Assembly: GCA_044223895.1 (NCBI GenBank) | Contig: JBGALL010000090.1 | Coordinates: 1 to 6,011 of the forward strand | Direction of reading: 5' to 3' | Length of the DNA: 6,011 nt | Origin: CAKZSU01 sp044223895 | GTDB lineage: Bacteria; Patescibacteriota; Microgenomatia; UBA10105; UBA927 | Part shown: in pieces, positions 5,498-6,011 of the stretch | How positions within the stretch are numbered: position 1 is the stretch's first letter | How the letters are laid out: every line of letters begins with the position of its first letter | Position numbers and translations under genes: made by a program | The notes under the pieces: generated by a model | Told to the model about the DNA's origin: nothing | Databases searched by the model: none | The model's input: only the letters and a program-made list of their open reading frames with translations

Positions 5498-6011
5498 AAC
5501 AGCTTCTACCATAGCTTTTCTATCTATCTCCTCGTACGCCAGGAGTTCTTCTGGTTTGGCAGACCGAGGAGTTTTGCGAACGGCTAAATGAACAAATGGT
5601 ACTGTGAGGGATGATCCCAGACCAGATAATACAGCCTCCCCCAATCCCCCTTCGGGGTAATGATCTTCGGCAACAACAATTCCTTTTGTTTCTGTTACCG
5701 CTTTCTTCAATGTTTCTACATCAATAGGTTTTACCGAATAACAATCAATAACTCGTATTCCAATCTGTTCCTGTGCCAGTAATTTCTGTGCTTCTAGAGC
5801 CTCATGCAGGGTTATTCCAGCTGCAATAATAGTAGCTACCGGTGTAAGAGATGATTCGAAGGTATGAGATCCTCCAATATGAAATTCATCTTTAGATGTA
5901 TACAATGTTGGGGTCGCTTCCCGAGTAGTACGAATATACCGGATACCCTGTGTGGCAATTAATGCTTTCATTAAGGCATGAGTCTGATACGGGTCAGACG
6001 GATAAACGACA
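5480..6011 (-). CDS. tkt: Transketolase, C-terminal part (5' end beyond window)
   Basis: About 176 C-terminal residues are visible. The frame stays open through 6011, so the methionine at 5971 is internal: the residues before it, VVYPSDPYQTHAL, are the end of the pyrimidine-binding domain. Landmarks are YIRTTR just after that, then the transketolase C-terminal domain with GITLHEAL, a KPID turn, AEDHYPEGGLGEAV, and a PRSAKPEELL segment near the end. Transketolase uses thiamine diphosphate to move two-carbon units between sugar phosphates; with transaldolase it makes the non-oxidative pentose phosphate branch. The visible part resembles animal-type transketolase more than E. coli TktA (from memory). 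Whether it is a full-length protein or a separate C-terminal subunit cannot be told here. Its last codons, KKIRR and stop, lie inside the neighbouring gene's terminator. Confidence 0.92.
   Translation of the reverse strand, partial: VVYPSDPYQTHALMKALIATQGIRYIRTTREATPTLYTSKDEFHIGGSHTFESSLTPVATIIAAGITLHEALEAQKLLAQEQIGIRVIDCYSVKPIDVETLKKAVTETKGIVVAEDHYPEGGLGEAVLSGLGSSLTVPFVHLAVRKTPRSAKPEELLAYEEIDRKAMVEAVKKIRR

Noticed and set aside
5480..5971. A short separate protein starting at the methionine at 5971
   Set aside because: The frame continues upstream to the window edge with transketolase sequence (VVYPSDPYQT), so this methionine is internal.
1..6011. TGA recoded as glycine, as in some CPR lineages
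   Set aside because: All stops being TAA made me check, but all genes read through and end sensibly under the standard code with no in-frame TGA to be recoded. The all-TAA use is explained as well by AT bias.

Overview
The window looks like a compact bacterial chromosome segment. My best guess is a Candidate Phyla Radiation (Patescibacteria) genome, perhaps Microgenomates-like. This is inference. It rests on very short intergenic gaps, a moderately AT-rich composition, a type IV pilin-like surface protein, an isolated tal/tkt pentose-phosphate set, and an archaeal-style CoA enzyme with bacterial-type genes around it. No rRNA, tRNA, CRISPR array, insertion sequence or prophage signature was seen.

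Layout, left to right. The tail of an upstream gene (to 62) is followed 4 nt later by a plus-strand gene for a membrane-anchored, pilin-like protein with a von Willebrand factor A (VWA) domain (67-1386). It converges on a minus-strand block, and the two stop codons overlap in the palindrome TTAA. Read in its own direction, the minus-strand block is transaldolase (4914-4054), a CheY-like receiver protein (4050-3655), a soluble histidine kinase (3645-2344), and a fusion of archaeal-type phosphopantetheine adenylyltransferase with a GTP-dependent dephospho-CoA kinase domain (2339-1383). Gaps are 3, 9 and 4 nt, so this is almost certainly one transcript. A 96-bp divergent intergenic region (4915-5010) separates it from a plus-strand gene for a small exported protein of unknown function (5011-5439). 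That gene ends in a strong intrinsic terminator, whose downstream arm and T-tract are also the last codons of a minus-strand transketolase that runs off the right edge (5480-6011).

How the genes fit together. Transketolase and transaldolase form the non-oxidative pentose phosphate branch that makes ribose 5-phosphate. The CoA fusion would carry out the last two steps of CoA synthesis (4'-phosphopantetheine to dephospho-CoA to CoA) in one polypeptide. This is analogous in layout to animal CoA synthase but uses the archaeal kinase family. The two-component pair sits between the metabolic genes, is AT-richer in sampled lines, and has no DNA-binding output domain.

The observations most worth a second look are the CoA fusion, a Gln at the usual catalytic Glu position of transaldolase, the divergent signalling pair inside a metabolic operon, the VWA pilin-like protein with eight cysteines, and the interlocked terminator and transketolase stop.
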